The notes: generated by a model not told the origin, from the letters alone. Counted from the first letter of the stretch, positions 16,376-25,051 are shown. The stretch is 64,000 bases of DNA from Sulfurimonas sp. (GCA_027082875.1 JALWTK010000061.1:1-64000), one strand, 5' to 3'. Translations and numbers: made by a program.

Positions 16376-17506
16376 TTATCGTTCATTAAGAAAATTTCGT
16401 AAACCTACATCACTCCACGCTTTAGAAAGATCTAAATACTTTTTTATATCTGCATATACTTTTGCAAAGTCTTCGTTTTTATTGCTTAATTCTGTCACAA
16501 CTTCTACAAGAGCTTTTTTACCAGCACTGTTTACATCTTCTGGAAATTTTGAAAGTGTCACACCTAAACCTTTAAGTTTTTGTAGAGCATAGATATTATC
16601 ATGATGAAACTTTGAAGTCATGTTTGCATTCATTTCAGAAGAACATACTTCTATAATAGACTGATGCTCGAATGCAAGCTTAGAAAAAGAGTGTTTGTTA
16701 AATGTCAGTTCCAAGATAGAACCCGGCTCATGCCACCCAGAATAGTAGTAGGGTGCTACTTTATAAAAGCCCATCTTTATATCAAGTGCAGGCCCAACCC
16801 ACTCAGTCGCGTCAATCACTCCGCGTTCAAGAGAAGTGTATATCTCTCCAGCAGGTAATAATACAGGGTTTACACCCATTTTTGAAAAGACTTCACCTCC
16901 TAGTCCCGGTATCCGCATTTTCAAACCTTGCATATCTGCAAGTGAATTTATAGGTTTTCTAAACCACCCGCCCATCTGAATGTTGGTATTTCCCCCTAAA
17001 AATGGATGAAGATTATACTTCGTATACTGCTCGCGCCAGAGTTTTAGTCCATCACCATAAGTCATCCATGAGTTAATCTCCTCAGCAGTAAAGCCAAAAG
17101 GAATACCACTATAGAGAGAAAAGGCAGAGTTTTTCCCCTTCCAGTAGTAGGGTCCAGAGTGAAAGGCATCTATCTGACCACTAGAGCATGCATCAAAAAC
17201 TGCTAGAGCTGGAACAAGTACATTTTTAGGATAGATCTTTATCTCTAGGCTACCTCCACTCACATCTTTTACACGCTGTGCAAACTTCTCAACACCAGTT
17301 CCCATTATTGGAAAGTGTGCAGGCCATGAAGTGGCGAGTTTAATAACCGTTTTTTTATTACGGTTGATATTTACATGCTTTTGTTCACTCGATTTTTTTG
17401 GGTGTTTTGAGTAGTCTATGGCTTTCCGGTTACTCTCATTACAGCCACCAAGAGCAAGAGCAGCACCACTAGTTGTTGCAGTAGTTAGAAAGGTTCTTCT
17501 GTTCAT
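16376..17506 (-). CDS. TRAP-type substrate-binding protein DctP, Tat lipoprotein
   Basis: A periplasmic solute-binding protein of the DctP family (376 aa). The N terminus has a twin-arginine motif (NRRTFL) and also a lipobox (ALALGGC), so it should be folded in the cytoplasm, exported by Tat and lipid-anchored. The DctP core shows in FAQRVKDVSGGSLEIKIYP, MQGLKMRIPGLGGEVFSKMG and YTSLERGVIDATEWVGP. This last stretch resembles binders of organic anions related to the mannitol/chloroaromatic group. No DctQ or DctM membrane gene lies next to it, so its transporter is elsewhere or it serves as a sensor. Confidence 0.88.
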   Translation of the reverse strand: MNRRTFLTTATTSGAALALGGCNESNRKAIDYSKHPKKSSEQKHVNINRNKKTVIKLATSWPAHFPIMGTGVEKFAQRVKDVSGGSLEIKIYPKNVLVPALAVFDACSSGQIDAFHSGPYYWKGKNSAFSLYSGIPFGFTAEEINSWMTYGDGLKLWREQYTKYNLHPFLGGNTNIQMGGWFRKPINSLADMQGLKMRIPGLGGEVFSKMGVNPVLLPAGEIYTSLERGVIDATEWVGPALDIKMGFYKVAPYYYSGWHEPGSILELTFNKHSFSKLAFEHQSIIEVCSSEMNANMTSKFHHDNIYALQKLKGLGVTLSKFPEDVNSAGKKALVEVVTELSNKNEDFAKVYADIKKYLDLSKAWSDVGLRNFLNER

Positions 17507-17510
17507 CTGA

Positions 17511-18527
17511 TTATCCTATATCAAAAAGTGTGAGTTGTCTCTGAGAAACTAAAGGTTTAGCAAGTATACTTTTATCTACTCCCACTATAAGGGCAAAGTG
17601 AAAATTATTTTCATGTAGGATATTGAGTATCTCATTTTGACTTTTATAGAGTATAACATCCTCTCTATGTTTCACTTTGTTACTTATGTTTTCATAAGAG
17701 AGTGGAAGGACATAAAGTGTCTTTGCCCATGTCACTTCGCGTTCGAGAAAAAGTACCTCAGACTCGATAAGCTCACTACTTTTTTCAAAGATAAGTACCT
17801 TATCACTTGTACCGAACTCTTTTATCTCAAACTTCTTATTTGTAAATACCGCTTCAAAGTGATCTATAGGCATAAACTTTTTAAGTCTATAGTTAATATC
17901 TAAGTTTTTAAAAAGATGCAGAAGTATCTCTAAGTAGGGAATAAAAAAAGGAGAGATAAGTTGGCGTTCATAAAAAACATCGCTATAGATAAATGAAGTC
18001 TCAAAAAGAGTCTGCTCGATGATGTTAACATGTTTATAAGCACGATCTGAAAGCTCTATAACATTGGTAAAGATCTCTTTATCACAGAGAGTAGGGCAAA
18101 AGAGTACAGTTGTACCCTCTTCAATATCCCATAATTGTTTACTCAGAGTCTGAATATCTCCTAAAACAGCGATAAAAATTTGCTCTGTTATAACTTGAAG
18201 AGCGAGTTTTAAAACTATTTCATTTGTCTCGTAAGCTTTGATATTTTTATCAATAAGTCTAAAACGCAAGAGTCGTTTAAGAGCATCTTCTATACTTGAT
18301 ACTTTTATCCAAGCAATTTCACTATCACTTATCTGCGTAGGCTTAGAAAATATAATGCCGTAAGCACCATTGAGAATAGCTTCTTCAATGCTTATCTCAT
18401 CAAATGCCATGAAAAGATCACCGCGTTTGACTGCTTTGGCTTCAAAGATAACATTGGTAAAGATTTTTACAAAGGGCTCATTTACTAAAGAACCTTTTGT
18501 AAGTGCAAGGATATTTTCAAGTCTCAT
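17511..18527 (-). CDS. MurF N-terminal-like protein without ATPase motifs, function unknown
   Basis: The first 90 or so residues resemble the N-terminal UDP-binding domain of Mur ligases (FEAKAVKRGDLFMAFD, AILNGAYGIIFSKP). The remainder (to 338 aa) has no GxxGKT/S P-loop and no recognisable ligase motifs, so it cannot be a working Mur ligase as seen. It overlaps metG by 4 nt and precedes the DctP gene by 4 bp. I infer a degenerate Mur-ligase relative, perhaps binding UDP-sugars or acting in wall regulation; I cannot name a function. Confidence 0.5.
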   Translation of the reverse strand: MRLENILALTKGSLVNEPFVKIFTNVIFEAKAVKRGDLFMAFDEISIEEAILNGAYGIIFSKPTQISDSEIAWIKVSSIEDALKRLLRFRLIDKNIKAYETNEIVLKLALQVITEQIFIAVLGDIQTLSKQLWDIEEGTTVLFCPTLCDKEIFTNVIELSDRAYKHVNIIEQTLFETSFIYSDVFYERQLISPFFIPYLEILLHLFKNLDINYRLKKFMPIDHFEAVFTNKKFEIKEFGTSDKVLIFEKSSELIESEVLFLEREVTWAKTLYVLPLSYENISNKVKHREDVILYKSQNEILNILHENNFHFALIVGVDKSILAKPLVSQRQLTLFDIG

Positions 18528-20476
18528 CCAATAGGTGTGCCTGCCTTTTTAGGTTTTTCTGGTCTGACTAAACAGAGACCATTTTCATCTTTAGCAGCAA
18601 GAAGCATTCCCTCACTCATGATACCCATCAGTTTTGCAGGTTTAAGGTTTGCTACAACACAAACCTGTGTTCCAATAAGAGTCTCTGCAGGATATGACTC
18701 ACGGATTCCAGCAACTATCTGACGAGTGTCATTTTCTCCAAGGCTAATTTTTAACTTGAGGAGTTTTTTACTCTTTGGTACTTCCTCAGCTTCAAGCACA
18801 GTTCCTACTTTGAGCGATGTCTCAAAAAATTGTCCTATCTCTATAAGGTTATCATCAAAACTCGCAGCAGACTCAAACTTCTCTTTTTTCTTAGAAGCTT
18901 TTTTCTCCTCTTTTGGAGGGTTTGACTCAGATTTTGGAGCCTCTTGCATAAGTGGCTCTTCAACGCGAGGAAAGAGAGGTGGTACTTTTTTAATATTAAA
19001 TAGTTTTAGAAGTTTTTTCTCTAGTACAAGTTCATTATAACTTGCATTATTTATCTCAAAGTTTAAAGCATCAGCGATAGTTGCAGTTGTCTTAGGCATA
19101 ACAGGGGAGAGCATGATGGCAGCTTTTGCTAAAATATTTGCAACAAGAGCAACAGTTGCTAAGGCTTCATCTTTCTGCTCATTTTTTATCTTCACCCATG
19201 GCTCATGCTCTGTGATGGCAGTGTTTCCGATAGAGAAGAGTCTCCATAACTCTTCAAGATACCTATGTGTCTGCATCTCACTCATGTAATGATCAAGAGA
19301 GTCAAGCACTTTGTTCATAGCATCAAGCTCTTTTGTGTGGTACTTGGCAACATCAACACTATCTATCTCAAACGCAGAGTACTTGCCACTCATACCGATG
19401 ATACGATTAAGAAGATTACCCAAGTCGTTAGAGAGTTCGGAGTTGATACGGTCTATAAATGCACGCTGAGAAAAGTCTCCATCTTGACCAAATGGTACTT
19501 CACGGAGCATAAAGTAGCGAAGGTTCTCAACACCATAAGCATCTGAAACCTCTTTAGGTGATACTACATTACCTTTTGACTTAGACATTTTTTCACCATC
19601 ACGAGTCCACCAACCATGAGCACCAATAGTTTTTGGAAGAGGTAAGTCAAGACTCATTAAAAATGCAGGCCAGTAGATAGCATGAAAACGCAGAATATCT
19701 TTCCCAACAAAGTGAGTTGAAGCAGGCCAGAAGTCCATATTTTCCTCATCACCTCCATAACCTAATGCCGTTACATAATTAAGTAAAGCGTCAAGCCAAA
19801 CATACATAACGTGCTTATCATCATGGAGAGACTCAGGCATTTTCACACCCCAAGTAAAAGATGTACGAGTAACAGAGAGGTCGCGAAGTCCACCTTTTAC
19901 AAAGTTCTTTACTTCATTTGCACGTGAACGAGGCATGATAAAGTCAGGGTTGTCTTCGTAGTGTTTAAGGAGTTTATCTTCATACTCAGATAGTTTAAAG
20001 AAGTAGCTCTCCTCTTTTACGATGCTAGTTGTACGTCCACAGTCTGGACAGAATTCACCATCGACAAGCTGTGTTTCAGGAAAAAAAGTTTCACAACTTA
20101 CACAGTAGTGACCCTCATAAAAATCTTTGTAGATATCACCTTTTTCAAACATCTTCACAAATGCTTTTTGAACACCGTGCATATGGTCTTTGTCTGTTGT
20201 ACGGATAAACTTATTATAAGATATCTCAAACTCATCCCAAAGATCTTTAAAAGTAGCACTAATCTCATTTGCAAACTCTTGAGTAGGTTTGCCAGCTTTT
20301 TGTGCTGACTCTTCTATCTTTTGACCGTGTTCATCAGTTCCAGTTAAAAAGTAAGTTTCATTTCCTTTTAAACGCTCGTATCTCGCAGTAGTATCTGCGA
20401 TAAAAGTCGTATAAGCATGCCCAATATGAGCCTCTCCGTTCACATAGTATATAGGTGTTGTTATGTATTTACTCAA
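18524..20476 (-). CDS. metG: methionyl-tRNA synthetase
   Basis: Charges tRNA-Met. HIGH-type motif is AHIGHAYT, and KMSKS is intact (GEKMSKSKGN). A CxxC zinc knuckle lies at about 126-148 (CVSCETFFPETQ then FCPDCGR). After a Lys/Glu-rich linker (about 508-540) comes a C-terminal tRNA-binding OB domain (FETSLKVGTVLEAEEVPKSKKLL), the form that dimerises. Length is 650 aa. Confidence 0.96.
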   Translation of the reverse strand: MSKYITTPIYYVNGEAHIGHAYTTFIADTTARYERLKGNETYFLTGTDEHGQKIEESAQKAGKPTQEFANEISATFKDLWDEFEISYNKFIRTTDKDHMHGVQKAFVKMFEKGDIYKDFYEGHYCVSCETFFPETQLVDGEFCPDCGRTTSIVKEESYFFKLSEYEDKLLKHYEDNPDFIMPRSRANEVKNFVKGGLRDLSVTRTSFTWGVKMPESLHDDKHVMYVWLDALLNYVTALGYGGDEENMDFWPASTHFVGKDILRFHAIYWPAFLMSLDLPLPKTIGAHGWWTRDGEKMSKSKGNVVSPKEVSDAYGVENLRYFMLREVPFGQDGDFSQRAFIDRINSELSNDLGNLLNRIIGMSGKYSAFEIDSVDVAKYHTKELDAMNKVLDSLDHYMSEMQTHRYLEELWRLFSIGNTAITEHEPWVKIKNEQKDEALATVALVANILAKAAIMLSPVMPKTTATIADALNFEINNASYNELVLEKKLLKLFNIKKVPPLFPRVEEPLMQEAPKSESNPPKEEKKASKKKEKFESAASFDDNLIEIGQFFETSLKVGTVLEAEEVPKSKKLLKLKISLGENDTRQIVAGIRESYPAETLIGTQVCVVANLKPAKLMGIMSEGMLLAAKDENGLCLVRPEKPKKAGTPIG

Positions 20477-20641
20477 TTTTCTGTCCTGTCAAATATATTG
20501 ATGTTATTTTATCTAAATAGCCTTAGATTTATCAATATTTTACTTTAGTATTGTAAAAAATATTTTCTACTGCTCATTTAAACAGACATAAAGATGTCAA
20601 GACAAAGGTATAAACTTTTATATTCAAAACGAAGGATAAAT

Positions 20642-20995
20642 ATGTATGTATTTGTATATGGCACATTAAAACGAGGGTTTAGCAATCATTATTTTTTAGA
20701 AGATGCAAAATTTATTGCAAAAGCTACAACGAAAGATAAATTTCCAATGGTAAATATCATTCAAGCATACCCTTACATCATAAATGATGCAGGAAATGGG
20801 CATAATATAGAGGGTGAACTTTACAAAATTAATGAAATAATCTTAGTAAAACTTGATATGTTAGAGGGCTATCCTGAACATTATGATAGACGAAAAATTA
20901 CAATAGTTGTAGAAAATCAAGAGTATAGAGCTATTGTTTATTTTATAAAAAAGAACATTGATTATACACATCTTGAACTTTTAAAAAAGTTTTAA
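20642..20995 (+). CDS. gamma-glutamylcyclotransferase-like (AIG2) protein
   Basis: A 117-aa GGCT/AIG2-like fold protein. The signature VYGTLKRGFSNHYFL opens the protein and the catalytic Glu is in LDMLEGYPEHYDR. Members act on gamma-glutamyl amines or peptides; substrate not shown here. Start chosen at 20642 because AAGGAT lies 4-9 bp upstream; an in-frame ATG at 20594 would add 16 unlikely residues. It converges with the WYL gene, 6 bp away. It may be a passenger in an accessory patch between metG and fbp. Confidence 0.82.
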   Translation: MYVFVYGTLKRGFSNHYFLEDAKFIAKATTKDKFPMVNIIQAYPYIINDAGNGHNIEGELYKINEIILVKLDMLEGYPEHYDRRKITIVVENQEYRAIVYFIKKNIDYTHLELLKKF

Positions 20996-21001
20996 ATCGT
21001 A

Positions 21002-21928
21002 TTAAAATTGATGTGATTTTTCAGTGTAAATTACTAAATCTTCTTGAATAATCTCTTGAATCCACTGAGGTTCAATCACAAAAAGATGGGGTATCCAATA
21101 TTTAATGATTGGTAGTATCTCCATTTCATGGGTGATTGTAACACTAAATTCCATAGTCCCATCACTATTTAGTGACTCAAGTGTTTGTGTTGGAAGGGGT
21201 CGGCGTTTGAAATATTTTGTAGCTAATTTATCTGCAAACAGTTTTACTTCAAAGGGTTCTATATCTCTTTGAAACCAAATAGATATGGATTTATCTAGTA
21301 AAGTATCTAATTCTCTCTCTTTTTCAAATGTAGTATCTGTCATAATCGGATGAGAGATATTTTTCAAATAGTATTTTTTGAATATCTCACCTCTCAGAGC
21401 AATAAGATACCAAAAACCTTCAAAATTGACTATTTTTAATGGCTGAATAGTTACAGTATAAATATCCTGTCTTTCATCATCATAAGAGCATAGCAGCTCT
21501 TTTTTCTCTCTAATAGCAGTTTCTAAAATTTGAATATCCTCAAATTTATCACTTATATCTTCAATATTGAGTTTCGTATAGATGGGATTGAAATCTTCAT
21601 TTTTAATTTTTGAGAGAAGTTTATGAGCCTTAGCAGAAAACTTACCACCAATACCCTCAGTGATTTTTTCAATGATATCAAGCACTAACTCATCCTCAAG
21701 AGATTTAGTTTTTTCAACGCGAAACCCCTCTTGCATCTTCCACTTTTTATTCTCTTGATAGATTGGAAATGAGACTAAACGCTCATTAAAATCTCGTTGG
21801 ATTGTTCTATCACTAGTGTTAAACTCTTTTGCTAACTCTTTGACCGATAGAGCTTCTCCATCATTTAGCTTAGAAAGGATTACAGTTAGTCTTGTTAAAA
21901 TTTTATCATAGTCGTGTTTATATGCCAT
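21002..21928 (-). CDS. WYL-domain transcriptional regulator
   Basis: An N-terminal winged HTH of DeoR type (LSVKELAKEFNTSDRTIQRDFNERL, about 28-52) is followed by a WYL domain at about 125-210 (YTVTIQPLKIVNFEGFWYLIAL), then a C-terminal WCX extension. WYL domains bind nucleotide or nucleic-acid ligands. WYL regulators such as BrxR and CapW control phage-defence loci and CRISPR loci in other bacteria. This gene is 75 bp downstream of the GIY-YIG gene on the same strand, so it can be transcribed with it. No strong ribosome site is seen (GAG about 10 bp upstream). Regulation of the upstream pair through the inverted repeat at 23424-23450 is an inference. Confidence 0.85.
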   Translation of the reverse strand: MAYKHDYDKILTRLTVILSKLNDGEALSVKELAKEFNTSDRTIQRDFNERLVSFPIYQENKKWKMQEGFRVEKTKSLEDELVLDIIEKITEGIGGKFSAKAHKLLSKIKNEDFNPIYTKLNIEDISDKFEDIQILETAIREKKELLCSYDDERQDIYTVTIQPLKIVNFEGFWYLIALRGEIFKKYYLKNISHPIMTDTTFEKERELDTLLDKSISIWFQRDIEPFEVKLFADKLATKYFKRRPLPTQTLESLNSDGTMEFSVTITHEMEILPIIKYWIPHLFVIEPQWIQEIIQEDLVIYTEKSHQF

Positions 21929-22003
21929 ATTTGTAACTCGCTTTCAGAGATTAGGTGTTTGAGAAGTTTTATTTATCTAATTTTCACGATAAACATATAT
22001 ATT

Positions 22004-22834
22004 TTAATTTGTATGTGTTTCCAAAAAATTCACAATGTTATCTAATTGCTTTTGAATGTTCTCAATCACCATTTTATCTTTTAAATTACTTGTAATTCCT
22101 AAATAATAATAGTCTTCATCTTTAAAAAAACTTTTGAATAAAGGGCTTTTTTTAAGGATAGATTCCTTAATGGCTTCTTTAGCTATTCCAATAACTAATG
22201 GTATATTTTCATCATTCCAAATTTTATAATCTATACCAAAAAAAATATTATCATTCTCTTTAATATCAAATCCATAAATTTCATCTGTATCTTCAACTTT
22301 AACCGATTGAATTTCTGCTAATTGTTCTACTATTTGAATATTTACAAAATCATTCCAGTAATAACCACTTGTTAATTGTGGATAAATATTTTTATAATCA
22401 TTTATATTATTTACTGAGTAAGCTTCATCTATATATTTTCTACCTACACTTTTTATGTTTGATGAGTTTAAAGCAGGTTTCATCGCATTAATTAGCAAAA
22501 CTTCTGCATATTCAATTTGCTCATACTCTTCTTCTATAGTAAGATTATTTTCAGCATCTGTAAAAATTGTTCCTAAATAAATTTTCACATTTGCATTATC
22601 ACTATCATATATTGTTTCCCATCTATTATATAATCTACTTGCAAAACCATTATTGTCTCTAGTTCTTCCTATGTAGAGTAAAACATCATTTCCATAAAGT
22701 GGATGGGTTCCGTATATTTGATATAAACCAATTCTGTCAGCTGTATTATCATACTCATTTGAGTCTATTTTGTTATCTACTACTGCTTCCTTAGAGAATG
22801 GACCTTCCCACCAAATATTAATATCTTTATTCAT
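22004..22834 (-). CDS. GIY-YIG nuclease-like protein coupled to the FtsZ-domain gene
   Basis: A 276-aa protein whose first half is a GIY-YIG domain. GLY is at 36-38, YIG at 54-56, an Arg-rich segment (RLYNRW, 67-72) follows, and the metal-binding Glu is E111 in YAEVLLINAMKPALN with the family Asn at 123. The second half (about 150-276) is acidic and has no family I recognise. The key residues are intact, so DNA or RNA cleavage is possible. The ATG overlaps the stop of the upstream FtsZ-domain gene (ATGA) and AGGAGA precedes it, so the two proteins are made together. The DNA is notably AT-rich with poly-A/T runs compared with neighbouring core genes, which suggests acquisition. Confidence 0.8.
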   Translation of the reverse strand: MNKDINIWWEGPFSKEAVVDNKIDSNEYDNTADRIGLYQIYGTHPLYGNDVLLYIGRTRDNNGFASRLYNRWETIYDSDNANVKIYLGTIFTDAENNLTIEEEYEQIEYAEVLLINAMKPALNSSNIKSVGRKYIDEAYSVNNINDYKNIYPQLTSGYYWNDFVNIQIVEQLAEIQSVKVEDTDEIYGFDIKENDNIFFGIDYKIWNDENIPLVIGIAKEAIKESILKKSPLFKSFFKDEDYYYLGITSNLKDKMVIENIQKQLDNIVNFLETHTN

Positions 22835-23376
22835 TTTTTTCTCCTAAATTCAATGTTATTCACTACCATATTTTCAAGACTCTTTTTTTCAAGTCCAGTA
22901 AAAAAAATAGTAGCTTTTACATACTTTTCACTAACAGATTTATCAGTTGTTGTTCCCCAAATAATATCCGCTTCATAGTGAGTATTTTCATTTATTATCT
23001 CCATTGCTTCGGCAATCTCTATAATTAGTAAATCAGGATGCATTGTAAAATGTATCAAAATACCTGATATTTTATGCATCAAATCATAATCCAGTGATGA
23101 ATCTCTAATAGCTAATTCTATTGCTTTATTTGCTGAATTTTCACCCTCATACTCCCCAATACCACTAAATGCTACACCACCATGATTCATGATATTTTTC
23201 ATATCAATAAAATCAAGAGTTATATCATTTTCTTCACTTGGTATTACTACTCCGAGCATATCTTTTATTGACTCTTTTATTTCATCACTAAACTCGGTAT
23301 TGTTTATATATTTATAAAACTCTTTTTTAACTAAATCTGTATTCGTATTTGCTTCTGCTACTGTAAATATTTCCAT
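22831..23376 (-). CDS. orphan FtsZ C-terminal-domain protein lacking the GTPase domain
   Basis: A 181-aa protein. Residues about 50-163 align by eye with FtsZ from the T7 loop onward: DITLDFIDMKNIM (the loop Asp residues D55 and D58 are kept, the Asn is Thr53), GIGEYEGENSANKAIELAI, then GILIHFTMHPDLLIIEIAEAM and ADIIWGTTTD, VKATIFFTGLE. The HF...HPD and IWGTTTD wording is like epsilonproteobacterial FtsZ. The GTP-binding half with its GGGTG(T/S)G loop is absent; only about 50 unrelated or linker residues precede the T7 region. The tail (NIEFRRKK) vaguely recalls the FtsZ C-terminal peptide. It has AGGAGA upstream, its own candidate promoter, and is coupled to the GIY-YIG gene. It could cap or poison FtsZ filaments; that role is inferred. 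Confidence 0.8.
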   Translation of the reverse strand: MEIFTVAEANTNTDLVKKEFYKYINNTEFSDEIKESIKDMLGVVIPSEENDITLDFIDMKNIMNHGGVAFSGIGEYEGENSANKAIELAIRDSSLDYDLMHKISGILIHFTMHPDLLIIEIAEAMEIINENTHYEADIIWGTTTDKSVSEKYVKATIFFTGLEKKSLENMVVNNIEFRRKK

Positions 23377-23404
23377 TACACTTCTCCTAAAATTTTATAG
23401 AAAA

Positions 23405-23450
23405 AGTATAAGATTTGGGAGTGACACCTTTATGTCTGGTTAAAGGGTGT
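23405..23450 (-). promoter_or_regulatory. candidate promoter and operator of the FtsZ-domain/GIY-YIG cluster
   Basis: On the minus strand TATACT (23410-23405) lies about 30 bp from the FtsZ-domain start codon. Just upstream, ACACCTTTA (23424-23432) and TAAAGGGTGT (23441-23450) form an inverted repeat with one bulged base, covering the -35 region. It is a candidate operator for the WYL regulator. On the plus strand the repeat is followed by a T run, so a terminator role is the alternative, but no plus-strand gene ends here. Confidence 0.4.
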
Positions 23451-23499
23451 TTTTTAATTGGTGTAAGATTGATAAGAGAAAATAGATAGATTTTTCATG

Positions 23500-23706
23500 T
23501 TAAAATTCAAATCCACCAGTATCGCCCTTAGACATACTGTTATAGACTGCTTTGACATACTCATCTCTAAGAGGACAGCCAAAGTAGGACTCACAGAGAC
23601 TACAGCTCTTGTGACCCTTATTTACTTGACAATCTTGAAGCTTTTTTACCATCTCATCGAGGAAAAGCTCAAACTTGTCTTTTTGTTCGCTATGCATTTT
23701 TTGCAT
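23500..23706 (-). CDS. small cysteine-containing protein downstream of fbp (68 aa)
   Basis: A short protein with an acidic helical start and a Cys cluster, C-x8-C-x2-C-x5-C ([19 protein letters not shown]), which could bind zinc or iron-sulfur. It overlaps the fbp stop region by 17 nt and should be co-translated. I do not recognise a named family. The ribosome site lies inside fbp. Confidence 0.65.
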   Translation of the reverse strand: MQKMHSEQKDKFELFLDEMVKKLQDCQVNKGHKSCSLCESYFGCPLRDEYVKAVYNSMSKGDTGGFEF

Positions 23707-24532
23707 AAACCTCTTTTACTCGCTCTATCTCGTACTTTGAACCAAAGAAACAGATAGCAGTATCGTGGATGTGTGAATGACCTAGTGACATAAGATCATT
23801 TTTACCATCTATTGCATAGCCACCTGATTTTTCATAGATGAAGGCAAAAGGAAATACTTCAAAAAGACGACGTAGTTTTCCTTCTGGTTTATCACTAGTT
23901 CCAGGGTAAGAGAAAAGTCCACCACCTTTGAGAAGTATCTGATGAAGGTCAGGAACCATACCACCAGAGTAACGAAGTCTATAACCCTCTTTGAAAAAAC
24001 CATCTATCATATCTTTATGGTAAGGAGCCCAGTTTTGTTGTGTTCCACCCGGAGCCATAAGTTTACCTTTCTCAGTTACTCTTATCTCTTTTACAAACTC
24101 AAACTCGCCATCTTGAAGAAGATAAAGTTTTGTTTTGTTTTCAGCAAACACCATCTCAACGCGAGGACCATGCACGATATAACATGCTGCTACCATATTT
24201 GCTGTACCAAATGCATTTTCATAGATACCATAAATAGAACCAACACTAAGATTTACATCGACTAAAGATGAACCATCAAGAGGATCATAAGCTATGTAGT
24301 ACTTTCCATCTTCATGCAGAAGCATCTCTTTTTCTTTCTCTTCACTTGCTATTGTGTGAATAGAAGCTACCTTAGAAAACTCTTCTTGAATAATTAAATC
24401 ACATTGAATATCAAGCTGTAGCTGCGTTTCACCAGAACTGTTCTCTAGTTGTGAATACCCTATATCTTTTACATCTATAGCATTTTTAATTCTTTTAGCA
24501 CTTCTCTGTATTGCGTCAAATATATCTCTCAT
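23690..24532 (-). CDS. fbp: fructose-1,6-bisphosphatase class I
   Basis: Hydrolyses fructose 1,6-bisphosphate in gluconeogenesis, needed by an autotroph that builds sugars from rTCA products. Metal-site motifs are present: ASEEKEKEM, the [21 protein letters not shown] block and [18 protein letters not shown] with [15 protein letters not shown]. Length is 280 aa, near the short end of the family (about 330). It lies 15 bp after mobB on the same strand. Confidence 0.94.
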   Translation of the reverse strand: MRDIFDAIQRSAKRIKNAIDVKDIGYSQLENSSGETQLQLDIQCDLIIQEEFSKVASIHTIASEEKEKEMLLHEDGKYYIAYDPLDGSSLVDVNLSVGSIYGIYENAFGTANMVAACYIVHGPRVEMVFAENKTKLYLLQDGEFEFVKEIRVTEKGKLMAPGGTQQNWAPYHKDMIDGFFKEGYRLRYSGGMVPDLHQILLKGGGLFSYPGTSDKPEGKLRRLFEVFPFAFIYEKSGGYAIDGKNDLMSLGHSHIHDTAICFFGSKYEIERVKEVYAKNA

Positions 24533-24547
24533 GTTTTTCCTTTTTTT

Positions 24548-25051
24548 TTAAACTTTTTTGGCGTTTTTTAGTATCCAGTCTATTACTGCATCTGTATCAT
24601 TTAGATCAAGCTGCTCAATATTGTCTGGAATATCGTAGTTTTGTGTATTTATACTGTAGTCCGTTGCTAAAGCATTCATATAGGGAATATAATCCTTATC
24701 TATATGGTTACGAAATACACTTATTCTTGGAAGAGGAAGGTTTTTAAGCCCTTCAACTAGTAGAACATCAAACTTATCGAAAAGTCTTATCATATCATCG
24801 AGTTCTGATTGACGTTGTGAAAAGTAAGTTGTGCGGTTAGGGGAGGTTACTATCACCTCTGCCCCTGTATCGCTAAACTTATAACTATCTTTTCCCTCTA
24901 CATCAAAACGAGCCTTATCTTTTGGATCATGTTTAATAATGGCTACTTCAAGCTTGTACTCATGAATAAGTTTTCTTGCTACTTTTAAAATAAGAGTAGT
25001 TTTTCCACTGTTAGATGGACCAGTAAATGCGACTGCTAATCTTTTGCTCAA
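24548..25051 (-). CDS. mobB: molybdopterin-guanine dinucleotide biosynthesis protein MobB
   Basis: A P-loop GTPase-like accessory factor for making Mo-bisMGD, the cofactor of formate dehydrogenase, nitrate reductase and similar enzymes. Walker A is GPSNSGKTTLILKVA; the family motif AIIKHDPKDKARFDVEGKDSYKFSDTGA is clear, with LLVEGLKNLPLPRISVFR. Length 167 aa. MobA is not in the window. Confidence 0.92.
   Translation of the reverse strand: MSKRLAVAFTGPSNSGKTTLILKVARKLIHEYKLEVAIIKHDPKDKARFDVEGKDSYKFSDTGAEVIVTSPNRTTYFSQRQSELDDMIRLFDKFDVLLVEGLKNLPLPRISVFRNHIDKDYIPYMNALATDYSINTQNYDIPDNIEQLDLNDTDAVIDWILKNAKKV

Noticed and set aside
20642-20995. GGCT-like gene as part of the FtsZ-domain system
   Set aside because: It is on the opposite strand, convergent with the WYL gene and separately started, so I treat it as a neighbour only.
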